DNA from: an uncultured Alphaproteobacteria bacterium
GTDB taxonomy: Bacteria; Pseudomonadota; Alphaproteobacteria; Rickettsiales; CAIJLX01
Reading direction: 5' to 3'
Length of the DNA: 45,235 bases
NCBI GenBank assembly: GCA_903821695.1
Contig: CAIJLX010000033.1
Span: 1-45,235, forward strand
Below the pieces are notes generated by a model. The model made no database searches. It had not been told where the DNA came from and saw nothing but the letters and a program-made list of their open reading frames with translations. A program made the translations under genes and the position numbers. This document shows, piece by piece, positions 7,857-16,980 of the stretch (positions are counted from its first letter, which is position 1; each line of letters starts with the position of its first letter).

Positions 7857-9008
7857 ATGAATCGGATCAAGCCAATATTGATAGCGCTCATTTTAGGGGT
7901 GGTTGCTTACTACGCCTATACCCATTTTTTTGGCCATTCTGGCGGAAATCCAGAGATGGGCGGGGCAGCACCGGTTAGCGTTGCAACGGTGGTGGAGAAG
8001 GATACTTCCGAATGGACCGAGTTTCCGGGCCGCCTGGAAGCGGTGAATACGGCTGAAATTAAGCCGCGCGTCTCTGGCACGATCGAGAAAATTCACTTTA
8101 AAGATGGCCAAATGGTCAAGCGCGGCGATTTGCTATTCACCCTCGATACACGCCCTTATGCGGCGGATGTGGCGCGGGCGAAGGGTAATTTAGCTGCAGC
8201 GAATGCGACTTATGTGAATACGAAAATTGATTTTGACCGCGCAGCGCCGCTGGTTGAAACGGGAAATATCACTAAGCGTGAGTTTGATTCGCGCAAGAGT
8301 GCGCTCTATTCGGCGGAAGGTAGAGTGATTGCGGCAAAAGGCGATCTCGCACTCGCGCAGGTAAATATGGATTATGCGGAAGTGCGTGCGCCATTCGCAG
8401 GCAAAATGGGGCGCGCTGAAATTACCGAAGGGAACGTGGTGAATGCTGGCTTACAAGCGCCAACACTGACGTGGATTGTGGCGCTTTCGCCGATTTATGC
8501 TTCGTTTGAAATTGATGAGCAGAATTTCTTGAGTCATGTGCAGAAAGTGCCAGCGGATAAAGTGACGTCGATTCCGGCCGAGATCGGTTTAGCGAATCAA
8601 AATAACACGCCCTATAAAGGCCATGTGCAGGCATTTGATAACCAGCTTAATGTTGGTTCCGGCACCATCCGTGTGCGGGCGATTTTTGAAAATGCGAATG
8701 GCGAATTGGTGCCTGGCTTGTTTGCGCGCGTGCGGATGGGCTCCGTTGGTTCGGAGCCAACTCTTTTGATTAATGAAAAAGCGATTGGTACTGATCAAAG
8801 CAAGAAATTCGTGTTCGCGGTAACGGCCGATAATAAAGCCGAATATCGTGAAGTGACGACAGGCCAAACCGTCGATGGGTTGGTGGTTATAAAAACGGGC
8901 CTCAAAGCTGGCGATAAAATTATTGTGAATGGATTGATGCGCGTGCGCCCAGGTGCACCAATCATGCCGGAAATGGTGAACATGACGACTCTGGAAGCGG
9001 TGAAATAG
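7857..9008 (+). CDS. RND efflux periplasmic adaptor (MexA/AcrA type)
   Basis: This 383-aa membrane fusion protein has an N-terminal membrane anchor (about residues 5-20) with no lipobox Cys, so it is held by an uncleaved or signal-type helix. It then shows the order beta-barrel/lipoyl (GRLEAVNTAEIKPRVSGTI), coiled-coil hairpin (about 100-165), lipoyl half (VRAPFAGKMGRAEITEGNVV) and C-terminal domains. Such adaptors link the inner-membrane RND pump to a TolC-type channel. An AGGAGA lies 8 nt before the ATG. The pump gene begins 4 nt after the stop. No outer-membrane channel gene is present. Confidence 0.93.
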   Translation: MNRIKPILIALILGVVAYYAYTHFFGHSGGNPEMGGAAPVSVATVVEKDTSEWTEFPGRLEAVNTAEIKPRVSGTIEKIHFKDGQMVKRGDLLFTLDTRPYAADVARAKGNLAAANATYVNTKIDFDRAAPLVETGNITKREFDSRKSALYSAEGRVIAAKGDLALAQVNMDYAEVRAPFAGKMGRAEITEGNVVNAGLQAPTLTWIVALSPIYASFEIDEQNFLSHVQKVPADKVTSIPAEIGLANQNNTPYKGHVQAFDNQLNVGSGTIRVRAIFENANGELVPGLFARVRMGSVGSEPTLLINEKAIGTDQSKKFVFAVTADNKAEYREVTTGQTVDGLVVIKTGLKAGDKIIVNGLMRVRPGAPIMPEMVNMTTLEAVK

Positions 9009-9012
9009 ATTA

Positions 9013-12000
9013 ATGGAAATTTCGCATAAATTTATTGATAGGCCGATTCTTGCTGCGGTGCTGTCCTTCTTCATTTTCATCGCCGGCGCAATTGCCGTGT
9101 GGCAATTGCCGATCTCGGAATATCCGGATGTAGTGCCGCCTTCCGTTGTGGTGCGTGCGGCCTATCCTGGCGCGAACCCGAAAGTGATTGCCGATACGGT
9201 TGCAGCACCGCTTGAAGAAGTGATCAATGGCGTGGAAGACATGCTCTATATGTCCTCGCAAGCGACGACGGATGGTAGTATTTCAATTACGATTACGTTT
9301 AAGCTCGGCAGTGATCCGGATAAAGCCCAACAGCTAGTGCAAAACCGGGTAAGCCAGGCCCTGCCACGTTTGCCAGAAATTGTGCGTACCATTGGGGTGA
9401 CGACGGTAAAAAGTTCGCCCGACCTCACCATGGTGGTGCATATTCTTTCACCGAATGATCGCTATGACCTTGTTTATTTGCGTAACTTTGCGCTGATTAA
9501 CGTGAAAGATCGTTTGGCGCGATTGCAGGGCGTTGGCGAAACCAATATTTTCGGCGGTGGTGATTACGCGATGCGCGTGTGGTTAAACCCACAAAAAGTT
9601 GCTGCGCGCAATCTTTCGGCAACCGATATTGTAAACTCTATCCGCGAACAAAACATACAGGTTGCGGCCGGTATTATCGGTGGCTCGCCGGTTCCTGCGA
9701 CGGTGCAATTTGAATTGCCGGTGAATGCCCAGGGGCGTTTGCAGACTGTGCAAGAATTCGAAAATATCATCATTAAAACTGACAAATACGGCTCGGTAAC
9801 GCGGCTTAAAGATGTGGCGCGTATTGAGCTTGGCGCGGCGGATTATGCGCTGCGTTCGTTGCTGAATAATAAACAGGCGGTGGGGATTGGTATATTCCAG
9901 GCGCCGGGTTCGAACTCGATCGCCATCTCAAATGCTGTGCGTGAAGCCATGGCGAAGATGAAAAAAGAATTTCCAGAGGGTGTTGATTACAACATCGTCT
10001 ATGACCCGACGATTTTCGTGCGCCAATCGATTGAAGCTGTAATCCACACATTATTAGAAGCATTGGTGTTAGTCGTGTTGGTGGTAATCGTGTTCCTGCA
10101 AACCTGGCGGGCTTCTGTCATTCCGCTGCTGGCGGTGCCAGTTTCGATCATCGGGACGTTTGCGTTGATGTTATTGCTCGGCTTCTCGATCAACGCGCTT
10201 ACCTTATTTGGCTTAGTATTATCCATTGGGATTGTGGTGGATGATGCCATCGTGGTCGTTGAAAACGTCGAACGAAATATTGAACGAGGCCTAAACCCGC
10301 GCGAAGCAACCTATCAGGCGATGCGCGAAGTGAGCGGGCCTATTATCGCGATTGCGCTGGTGCTTTGCGCGGTGTTTATTCCAATCGCGTTCATCAGTGG
10401 TTTGACCGGACAATTCTATAAACAATTCGCGCTGACCATTGCGATTTCGACAGTGATCTCGGCCTTCAACTCGCTCACCTTAAGCCCGGCCATTGCCTCT
10501 ATCTTGCTTAAGCCGCAAGATGCACCGAAAGATGCGCTGACACGGTTTATGGATAAATATTTAGGAACCTTCTTCCGCCATTTTAATATCTTCTTCAAAC
10601 GCTCCTCACATAAATATTCTGGCACGGTTACAAACCTTATGCGTCATAAGACCATGTGTCTGACCGTCTATGGCGTGTTGATTCTGGTGACTGCGCTTCT
10701 GTTTTACCGTGTGCCGACGGGTTATATTCCTTCGCAGGATAAACAATATCTCGTTGCGTTTGCACAGCTGCCGGGCGGTGCTTCGCTTGAGCGCACAGAT
10801 AAAGTGATCCGCCAAATGTCTTCTATCGCGATGAAACATGAAGGCGTGCAAAGCGCCGTTGCGTTTCCAGGACTATCGATTGCCGGATTTAGCAATAGCC
10901 CGAATGCAGGCATTGTATTCGTCACGCTAAAAGATTTTTCCGAACGTACATCCGAGCAGACGGGCCTCGCGATTTCCAATTCGCTACAGCAACAATTCGG
11001 CGTGATTCAAGATGCCTTCGTTGCCATTTTCCCGCCACCACCGGTGATGGGACTTGGCACCACGGGCGGCTTTAAACTGCAGATTCAAGACCAAGGCGAT
11101 GCAGGATATGATGTGCTGAATACTGTTGTGCAGCAGGTTGTTGGCAAGGCTTGGCAATCACCTATATTGACGCAAAGTTATTCCGGTTATCAAATTAACG
11201 TGCCGCAGTTGGAAGCCATTGTGAACCGCGAAAAAGTGAAGCAGCTCGATATTCCGCTCACCGAAGTGTTCAATGCGCTGCAGGTTTATCTCGGCTCTTA
11301 TTATATCAACGACTTTAACACGCTGGGTCGCACCTTTAAGGTGATTGCCCAAGCTGATGCGCCGTTCCGCTCACGTCCGGAAGATATCGGACAGCTGAAA
11401 GTGCGTAGCAATAGTGGTCAAATGGTACCGCTTGGGTCTCTGGTACAAGTGAAGCAAACCTATGGCCCAGACCGTGCGATGCGTTTTAATGGCTATCGCT
11501 CGGCCGATATTAACGGCAGCCCAGCGCCAGGCTATTCGACCGGCGAAGCGCAAGATGCGATCGAGAAAATTCTCGCCGAAACGCTGCCAAAAGGCATGAA
11601 ATATGAGTGGACGGAATTGACCTATCAGCAAATTCTGGCGGGTAACACGGCAATGTATGTATTCCCGCTTTGCGTGTTGTTCGTGTTCTTGGTGCTTGCT
11701 GCGCAATATGAAAGTTTGAGTTTGCCGCTAGCGGTTATTCTGATCGTGCCAATGTGCTTGCTGTGTGCCATCGCTGGCGTATGGATTACGGGCAAGGACA
11801 ACAACATCTTCACCCAAATCGGCTTTATCGTATTGGTGGGGCTAGCGTGTAAAAACGCGATTCTGATTGTTGAATTCGCGCATGAGCTAGAACGTCAGGG
11901 CAGAACCATTATGCAATCTGCTATCGAAGCAAGCCGGATGCGTCTGCGGCCGATTTTGATGACATCGTTCGCGTTTATCATGGGCGTAGTGCCGCTGGTT

Positions 12001-12153
12001 ATTTCCACGGGTGCTGGTGCCGAAATGCGGCGCGATATGGGCGTTGCAGTGTTTTCAGGGATGCTCGGGGTGACGTTCTTCGGCCTGATTTTAACGCCAA
12101 TTTTCTATGTGATTATCCGCACTATTGCGACACGCAATAAAAAGCTGATATAA
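9013..12153 (+). CDS. RND multidrug efflux transporter, HAE1 (AcrB/MexB) family
   Basis: This 1046-aa protein has normal length for the family. It starts with FIDRPILAAVLSFFIFIAG (TM1) followed by the conserved EYPDVVPPSVVV and a pore-domain start AAYPGAN. TM4 carries the proton-relay pair in GIVVDDAIVVVENVERN (Asp about 408-409). TM10 carries the relay Lys in LACKNAILIVEFAHE. RPILMTSFAFIMGVVPL is also diagnostic. It forms a proton-driven homotrimer exporting drugs or other hydrophobic compounds. It is coupled to the upstream adaptor, and pheA follows after 6 bp. Substrates cannot be predicted. Confidence 0.95.
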   Translation: MEISHKFIDRPILAAVLSFFIFIAGAIAVWQLPISEYPDVVPPSVVVRAAYPGANPKVIADTVAAPLEEVINGVEDMLYMSSQATTDGSISITITFKLGSDPDKAQQLVQNRVSQALPRLPEIVRTIGVTTVKSSPDLTMVVHILSPNDRYDLVYLRNFALINVKDRLARLQGVGETNIFGGGDYAMRVWLNPQKVAARNLSATDIVNSIREQNIQVAAGIIGGSPVPATVQFELPVNAQGRLQTVQEFENIIIKTDKYGSVTRLKDVARIELGAADYALRSLLNNKQAVGIGIFQAPGSNSIAISNAVREAMAKMKKEFPEGVDYNIVYDPTIFVRQSIEAVIHTLLEALVLVVLVVIVFLQTWRASVIPLLAVPVSIIGTFALMLLLGFSINALTLFGLVLSIGIVVDDAIVVVENVERNIERGLNPREATYQAMREVSGPIIAIALVLCAVFIPIAFISGLTGQFYKQFALTIAISTVISAFNSLTLSPAIASILLKPQDAPKDALTRFMDKYLGTFFRHFNIFFKRSSHKYSGTVTNLMRHKTMCLTVYGVLILVTALLFYRVPTGYIPSQDKQYLVAFAQLPGGASLERTDKVIRQMSSIAMKHEGVQSAVAFPGLSIAGFSNSPNAGIVFVTLKDFSERTSEQTGLAISNSLQQQFGVIQDAFVAIFPPPPVMGLGTTGGFKLQIQDQGDAGYDVLNTVVQQVVGKAWQSPILTQSYSGYQINVPQLEAIVNREKVKQLDIPLTEVFNALQVYLGSYYINDFNTLGRTFKVIAQADAPFRSRPEDIGQLKVRSNSGQMVPLGSLVQVKQTYGPDRAMRFNGYRSADINGSPAPGYSTGEAQDAIEKILAETLPKGMKYEWTELTYQQILAGNTAMYVFPLCVLFVFLVLAAQYESLSLPLAVILIVPMCLLCAIAGVWITGKDNNIFTQIGFIVLVGLACKNAILIVEFAHELERQGRTIMQSAIEASRMRLRPILMTSFAFIMGVVPLVISTGAGAEMRRDMGVAVFSGMLGVTFFGLILTPIFYVIIRTIATRNKKLI

Positions 12154-12159
12154 GCGTAC

Positions 12160-13005
12160 ATGGCTAAAAACATCATCGCATTCATGGGAGTTGCCGGTGC
12201 GAATGCCGATCTCGCCTGCCGACAAGCGTTTCCTTATATGGAAACCTTGCCCTGCGCCTCGTTTGATGATGTGTTTGTTGCCGTTGAAAAAGGAAAAGCC
12301 GAACTCGGTATTATCCCTATCGAAAATTCGCAAGCGGGCCGTGTTGCTGAAATCCATAATATTCTGCCACATGCAAAACTGCATATCGTCGGTGAAGTGT
12401 TCCAGCGTATCGAGCATCATTTAGTTGCGGTAAAAGGCGCTACGCTGGATACAGTGAAGACAGTCTATTCACATCCGCAAGCGCTTATGCAGTGCAGCCA
12501 GAATTTAAAAAAACTAGGTGTTAAAACTGAAACCTATTCTAATACCGCCACTGCTGCCAAAGATGTTGCAGAATGGAAAGATCCGAACAAAGCGGCGGTC
12601 GCTTCAAGCCTCGCGGCGGAACTGTATGGCCTTAAAATTTTAAAGAAAAATATTGAAGATTCGGACAGTAACACAACGGTGTTTGTCACGATTTCGCGTG
12701 AGCCGGCTGATCCTGATCCTAAAAAAGGCGCGGTGTTAACGACGCTTCTTTTTGCTATCCGCAATATCCCAGCGGCGCTTTATAAAGCGTTAGGTGGTTT
12801 TGCGACGAACGGGGTAAATTTGCAAAAAATTGAAAGTTATATTCCCGGCGGCAACTCACAAAGCGCGCAGTTTTTTATTACGTTTGAAGGCCACCCGAGC
12901 CAAAAGCCTGTGCAGTTAGCGTTGGAAGAATTAGGCTTCTTCTGCAAATCGGTTAGGGTGATCGGCGTTTATCACGCTGCGAAAGAGCGTAAGCTAAGCA
13001 AATAA
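12160..13005 (+). CDS. pheA: prephenate dehydratase (PDT + ACT domains)
   Basis: A 281-aa monofunctional enzyme converting prephenate to phenylpyruvate for phenylalanine synthesis. The PDT domain (about 1-180) shows IAFMGVAGAN, IIPIENSQAGRVAEIHNIL and YSHPQAL. The ACT domain (about 195-275) contains GVNLQKIESYIPG, where most relatives have ESRP in the Phe-binding site. The normally near-invariant TRF motif reads NTTVF here (Thr172-Thr173-Val174-Phe175), so the Thr is kept and the Arg is replaced by Val. That is unusual and may alter activity. It follows the RND pump after 6 bp. Its stop directly abuts that of the convergent glycosyltransferase gene. Confidence 0.93.
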   Translation: MAKNIIAFMGVAGANADLACRQAFPYMETLPCASFDDVFVAVEKGKAELGIIPIENSQAGRVAEIHNILPHAKLHIVGEVFQRIEHHLVAVKGATLDTVKTVYSHPQALMQCSQNLKKLGVKTETYSNTATAAKDVAEWKDPNKAAVASSLAAELYGLKILKKNIEDSDSNTTVFVTISREPADPDPKKGAVLTTLLFAIRNIPAALYKALGGFATNGVNLQKIESYIPGGNSQSAQFFITFEGHPSQKPVQLALEELGFFCKSVRVIGVYHAAKERKLSK

Positions 13006-14889
13006 TTAATGGTCGTGGGGCTTTAAGCCTAAATCAGCCTCGCCATTGCTCATGAACGGGCGCGGCGTATAACCGAAATCAAGCGTCGCTTCCTGCGAAT
13101 CAAATACGAGATCACGATTCATACGTTTTGCAATTTCGCCATTTAAATCAGGCCGGCGGAAGATGCGCGAGATTGCATCCATCGCTTGCGGCAAACGGGC
13201 AAGTGGCAAAAAGATCGGTTTGATGTTGGCAATTTTGGCAATGCGCTCAACCAATTCGCGGTATGTCAATTTCTCGGCGCCACCGAGATTATAACATTTG
13301 CCATAGGTTTTTGGCATATCCAGCAACAAATGCACTGCGCGGGCAAGGTCATCCACATGCACCGGTTGGCGTAGGCCTTTGGCTGGCGGCACTAATGGGA
13401 ACAGACCATAGAAACGGCGCATAAAGCGTAAAATGCTGCTGACGTTTTTATCTAGGCCAATGCCGTAAATCATGGTTGGGCGGATGATAGTCCACTCAAT
13501 GCCGAGCTCTTTACAAATTTCGCCAACTTCGCGCTCTGCTTCGCTAAATTTCTCGACCATCTCGCGTTCATATGCATTTCCGGATGTGGCCTTGCCCATA
13601 ATGGAGGTGGAACTAAAGCAGACAAGACGTTTTACACCTTGTTTGCTTAATTTTTTAAGGTGTGGTGGTAATGTCCAGATGGACGGAGTGTAAATTAAGG
13701 TGCGTGGATTTAAGCCTCGTAAATCAAAATTGCGACCTTCAACATCGCCATAAATCCAGGTGAGATTTGGGTGTTCAAAATCCATCACCGTGTCATGATA
13801 AACTGCGAGCACTTTATTTTTTGCATTCAGCAATCGGCGTAAAATCGAAAGCCCAACCTGGCCTGAAGCACCCACCAATAATACCGGCTCCATGCCATCA
13901 CGTTTTACTAGACCGGTAAGTAACAAAGTCGATTCTTTAACAGGAGTATTGAGCCATTGTTGGCGGAGAATTTCGGATCGCTGTTTCTGTCTATAACGTT
14001 TACGTTGCCAAAAAGATTGTACGCTAATGAGCAAGGCGCGGACGAGGAAACGGCAATAAATTGCAACACTCATCAGCTCGAGGAAGCCTGGGAAATATTT
14101 GCCTTTAAAGCGCTTATGGAAATAACGGGTAAAACCGCGTGCTTTATAAAATTCGACGAAGAAATCTGAAACTTGACTGGTGGCACGATAATGGACTGGC
14201 GCGACATCGGGCACAAATAAAATTTTGCCGCCTTTCTCATTTACCTGATAGCAAAAATCCAAATCTTCTACGTGGAAGAAATATTCTTCATCCAAGCCGC
14301 CTAAATCATAATAGCGTTGACGGTCAATCATCATGAATGCGCCGGAAATAGCGGGAACAAACGTTGGCTCCTCGACTTTTTCTTCATCATGGAAATTCAT
14401 GCGTTTGAAATATGATTCTTTGCCTTTATCGCCGGGCAATAGACGATAGAGCCGGAAATTTTCGACGAAAGCGACGGAGGGAGTGAGCAAATTACGACGG
14501 CTGCCAGCCTGTTCGCTGCCATCCGGATTTAATATGCGGCAACCAGCGAGCCATGCTTCAGGGTGGGCTTCCAGTGCGCGTAATACTTTGGAGAGTGCTA
14601 AACCTGGCACGACGCAATCTGGATTAAGCAGCAACAGATAATCGCCCGTTGCTTTTGCCGCACCCAGATTACAACCCATCGCAAAGCCGACATTCCCTTG
14701 ACCGGTGATGAGTGTGATCCGCGGATCCGCTTCGGTTAATTCTTTCAATCGTGCGCGTACTTCGCGGCTGTTACCGTTATCGACGATCAATAATTCTTTG
14801 AGGTTTTGTTGCAGCAACACGGCTTCGATCGACCGGAACAATACAGGCCCGGTGTTATAGGAAACCATGATGACGCTGATTGTTTTCAT
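13006..14889 (-). CDS. GT2 rhamnosyltransferase-like / NAD-dependent epimerase-dehydratase fusion
   Basis: I place the start at the ATG at 14889 (627 aa, MKTISVIMVSYNTG), one base after the rfbC stop. A longer reading would run 43 codons into rfbC. Residues 1 to about 265 form a family 2 glycosyltransferase: IVDNGNS, LLLLNPDCVV, SGAFMMID and GGLDEEYFFHVEDLDFC, the pattern of WbbL-type rhamnosyltransferases. A hydrophobic stretch (about 270-293) and basic linker follow. From about 335 there is an extended SDR domain with GASGQVG (340-346) and a later RPTMIYGIG. The donor is probably dTDP-rhamnose, since the gene ends the rfb cluster. What the SDR half does is unknown. The two-domain fusion is unusual. 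Confidence 0.85.
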   Translation of the reverse strand: MKTISVIMVSYNTGPVLFRSIEAVLLQQNLKELLIVDNGNSREVRARLKELTEADPRITLITGQGNVGFAMGCNLGAAKATGDYLLLLNPDCVVPGLALSKVLRALEAHPEAWLAGCRILNPDGSEQAGSRRNLLTPSVAFVENFRLYRLLPGDKGKESYFKRMNFHDEEKVEEPTFVPAISGAFMMIDRQRYYDLGGLDEEYFFHVEDLDFCYQVNEKGGKILFVPDVAPVHYRATSQVSDFFVEFYKARGFTRYFHKRFKGKYFPGFLELMSVAIYCRFLVRALLISVQSFWQRKRYRQKQRSEILRQQWLNTPVKESTLLLTGLVKRDGMEPVLLVGASGQVGLSILRRLLNAKNKVLAVYHDTVMDFEHPNLTWIYGDVEGRNFDLRGLNPRTLIYTPSIWTLPPHLKKLSKQGVKRLVCFSSTSIMGKATSGNAYEREMVEKFSEAEREVGEICKELGIEWTIIRPTMIYGIGLDKNVSSILRFMRRFYGLFPLVPPAKGLRQPVHVDDLARAVHLLLDMPKTYGKCYNLGGAEKLTYRELVERIAKIANIKPIFLPLARLPQAMDAISRIFRRPDLNGEIAKRMNRDLVFDSQEATLDFGYTPRPFMSNGEADLGLKPHDH

Positions 14890-14890
14890 A

Positions 14891-15457
14891 CTAAAATTTG
14901 GGGTCTTTTTTGTAATCGGCGAAGCTTGCTTGTGCGCTATCGCGGGCAGAAACTTGTGGGTTTGCAATCGGCCATTGAATTGCGAAATCAGGATCGTTCC
15001 AGGCGATACCGCGCTCACCTTCGGGGTTATAGATTTCAGTTACTTTATAATATACATCCGCCACATCTTCACCCAGCACACAAAAACCATGGGCGAATCC
15101 AGCGGGAACCCATAATAGGCGCGCATTCGTATCGGATAATTCCACACCATAGCTTTTGCCGTAGGTCGGCGAAGAGGGGCGTACATCAACTACCGCATCC
15201 CAAATACGGCCGCGGACACAGCCAACGAGTTTGCCTTGTGGTTTGTTGAACTGATAATGCATGCCGCGCAATACGCCAGGGGCAGAGCGGGAGTGGTTAT
15301 CTTGTTTATAAACGGTGGGAAGGCCCGCGGCGGCGAAGGCATCTTCGCGGTAACGCTCGACAAAGAAGCCGCGCGCATCACCATGCAATTTGAGTTCGAC
15401 TAGTTTCAGATCAGGAAATGTTTTTCCATCCGCTGTTTTGCAATCAAGAATGTTCAT
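14891..15457 (-). CDS. rfbC: dTDP-4-dehydrorhamnose 3,5-epimerase
   Basis: A 188-aa cupin-fold enzyme, the third step of dTDP-L-rhamnose synthesis. Motifs include LKLHGDARGFFVERYRED at the start, the substrate-binding DNHSRSAPGVLRGMHYQ with the catalytic His, VDVRPSSPTYG, and VPAGFAHGFCVL. Length is typical. The gene lies between the PhoU-like gene (5-bp gap upstream) and the glycosyltransferase (1-bp gap downstream), in one minus-strand operon. The product feeds the rhamnosyltransferase-like partner encoded next. Confidence 0.95.
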   Translation of the reverse strand: MNILDCKTADGKTFPDLKLVELKLHGDARGFFVERYREDAFAAAGLPTVYKQDNHSRSAPGVLRGMHYQFNKPQGKLVGCVRGRIWDAVVDVRPSSPTYGKSYGVELSDTNARLLWVPAGFAHGFCVLGEDVADVYYKVTEIYNPEGERGIAWNDPDFAIQWPIANPQVSARDSAQASFADYKKDPKF

Positions 15458-15462
15458 AAGTA

Positions 15463-16128
15463 TTACTTACTAAGGCGATCGCCCGTGTGGATGAAATACA
15501 ATATCCGGGTGATATCGGTCGTGAAATCACCGCTACGCTCAAGGTTGGTGGCGATTTGCTTGAGTTGGTTTAAAGCACGCGCACGGGTCGGGAATTGGTC
15601 TAATTCTGCGTTCAGTAATTTTTTGACCTTTTTATAATGTGCATCAATTGTGTCATCGCGCTTGGTCAGTGCTTTAGTCATTTCTGCGTTGAATGAGCTT
15701 AACATTTGCAGGCTGCGTTTGAGTTGATCTTTATTCGCAAGGGTCATTTCCTGCAGTTCATTCGCAATTTCGGGCCGAATATTTTCGCCCAGTTTATTTA
15801 AACGGCGCACGGTATTTTTGGCCAAGTCGCCCATGCGCTCCAGAATGAGCACCAGCTTGATCGAAAAAGTGACAAAGCGCAGCTCGATCAATAAAGGTTG
15901 GTGACGTGAGAAAAACAGCATCACCTCTTCCTCGATCTGCATTTCGAGCGCATTAATTGCTTTATCCAGTTTTTTGGCTTGTTCGATTTGTTCAGGTTTC
16001 GCACCACGTATTGCCTCTTCCACAATGGAAAGCTGGGCCAATATTTTTTCGCCCATTTGCGAGAGATTGGCAATCAACGCCGCCAATTCTTTATCAATAT
16101 TACGATCTGCATGTCCTAGTGTTTGCAT
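15463..16128 (-). CDS. PhoU-family protein
   Basis: A 221-aa all-helical protein. Two related halves each carry the metal-binding style motif of PhoU: LILERMGDLAKNTVRR in the first half and ATNLERSGDFTTDITR in the second (compare ERxGDxxxNI in the family). PhoU proteins tune the Pst phosphate transporter and PhoR signalling. No pst or phoB/R genes are nearby. It sits between rfbD and rfbC, with 18- and 5-bp gaps, so it should be co-expressed with rhamnose synthesis. That is not its usual place. Its sequence is only PhoU-like, so it may regulate something else. Confidence 0.75.
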   Translation of the reverse strand: MQTLGHADRNIDKELAALIANLSQMGEKILAQLSIVEEAIRGAKPEQIEQAKKLDKAINALEMQIEEEVMLFFSRHQPLLIELRFVTFSIKLVLILERMGDLAKNTVRRLNKLGENIRPEIANELQEMTLANKDQLKRSLQMLSSFNAEMTKALTKRDDTIDAHYKKVKKLLNAELDQFPTRARALNQLKQIATNLERSGDFTTDITRILYFIHTGDRLSK

Positions 16129-16146
16129 GGTGTCTCCGTTTTATCG

Positions 16147-16980
16147 TTAGATCATACAGCGTTTTAACCCATCCTGCCAACTAGGAATCGTATCCCAGCC
16201 AAAGCTGGCCCGAAACTTGGTGGTATCGAGGCGGGAATTGGCCGGGCGCTTGGCGGGGGTTGGATATTCGGCGGTGGTGATATGGTTTACTTTGGTCGGC
16301 AAATTTGCCTGTTTAAATATGGCTTCCGCAAAGCCCGCCCAACTGGTCTCACTGCTATTACAGAAATGATAGATGCCGCTTTTTGCTTTGGGCTGGGCAA
16401 TGGCTTTCATGGTTGCTTCTGCAATATCGCCGGCATAAGTCGGTGCGCCAAATTGATCAGCCACGACATTTAAGCTTTCGCGCTCTTTGCCCAAACGCAG
16501 CATGGTATTCACAAAATTTTTGCCGGTTTCATCATACACCCAGCAGAGGCGGAAAATAAAATGGTGGCAGCCAGAGCGGGTAATTTCTTTTTCGCCCAAT
16601 AATTTGCTGCGGCCATAGGCGGAAAGTGGACCGGTATTATCCATTTCTTTCCATGGTTTTGTGCCGCTGCCATCAAATACGTAATCGGTCGAATAATGAA
16701 TCAACAGCGCCTTATGTTTGGCCGCCCAATCGCCAATTAACCCGGGCGTTAGCGCATTAATTTGCAGTGCAGGCAATTCTTCGCTTTCCGCTTTATCAAC
16801 GGCTGTATACGCAACTGCATTAATAATAATTTCTGGCTGATGTTTATCGAGCGCTGCCAATATGGTTTCAGGTTTTAGGAAATCTATTTCTGGAAGGCCA
16901 ACCGCAATCGCATCCGGCAATCGTTTGATGAGCGCGCGCGCGACCTGCCCATTCGTGCCAAAGATCAGCGTTTTTTTCAT
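16147..16980 (-). CDS. rfbD: dTDP-4-dehydrorhamnose reductase
   Basis: A 277-aa short-chain dehydrogenase that reduces dTDP-4-dehydro-L-rhamnose to dTDP-L-rhamnose, the last step of the pathway. It shows [12 protein letters not shown] (Rossmann loop), [23 protein letters not shown] and the catalytic YGRSK. The later [10 protein letters not shown] is also characteristic of RfbD. The start overlaps the rfbA stop by 4 bp (ATGA), indicating translational coupling. Confidence 0.95.
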   Translation of the reverse strand: MKKTLIFGTNGQVARALIKRLPDAIAVGLPEIDFLKPETILAALDKHQPEIIINAVAYTAVDKAESEELPALQINALTPGLIGDWAAKHKALLIHYSTDYVFDGSGTKPWKEMDNTGPLSAYGRSKLLGEKEITRSGCHHFIFRLCWVYDETGKNFVNTMLRLGKERESLNVVADQFGAPTYAGDIAEATMKAIAQPKAKSGIYHFCNSSETSWAGFAEAIFKQANLPTKVNHITTAEYPTPAKRPANSRLDTTKFRASFGWDTIPSWQDGLKRCMI

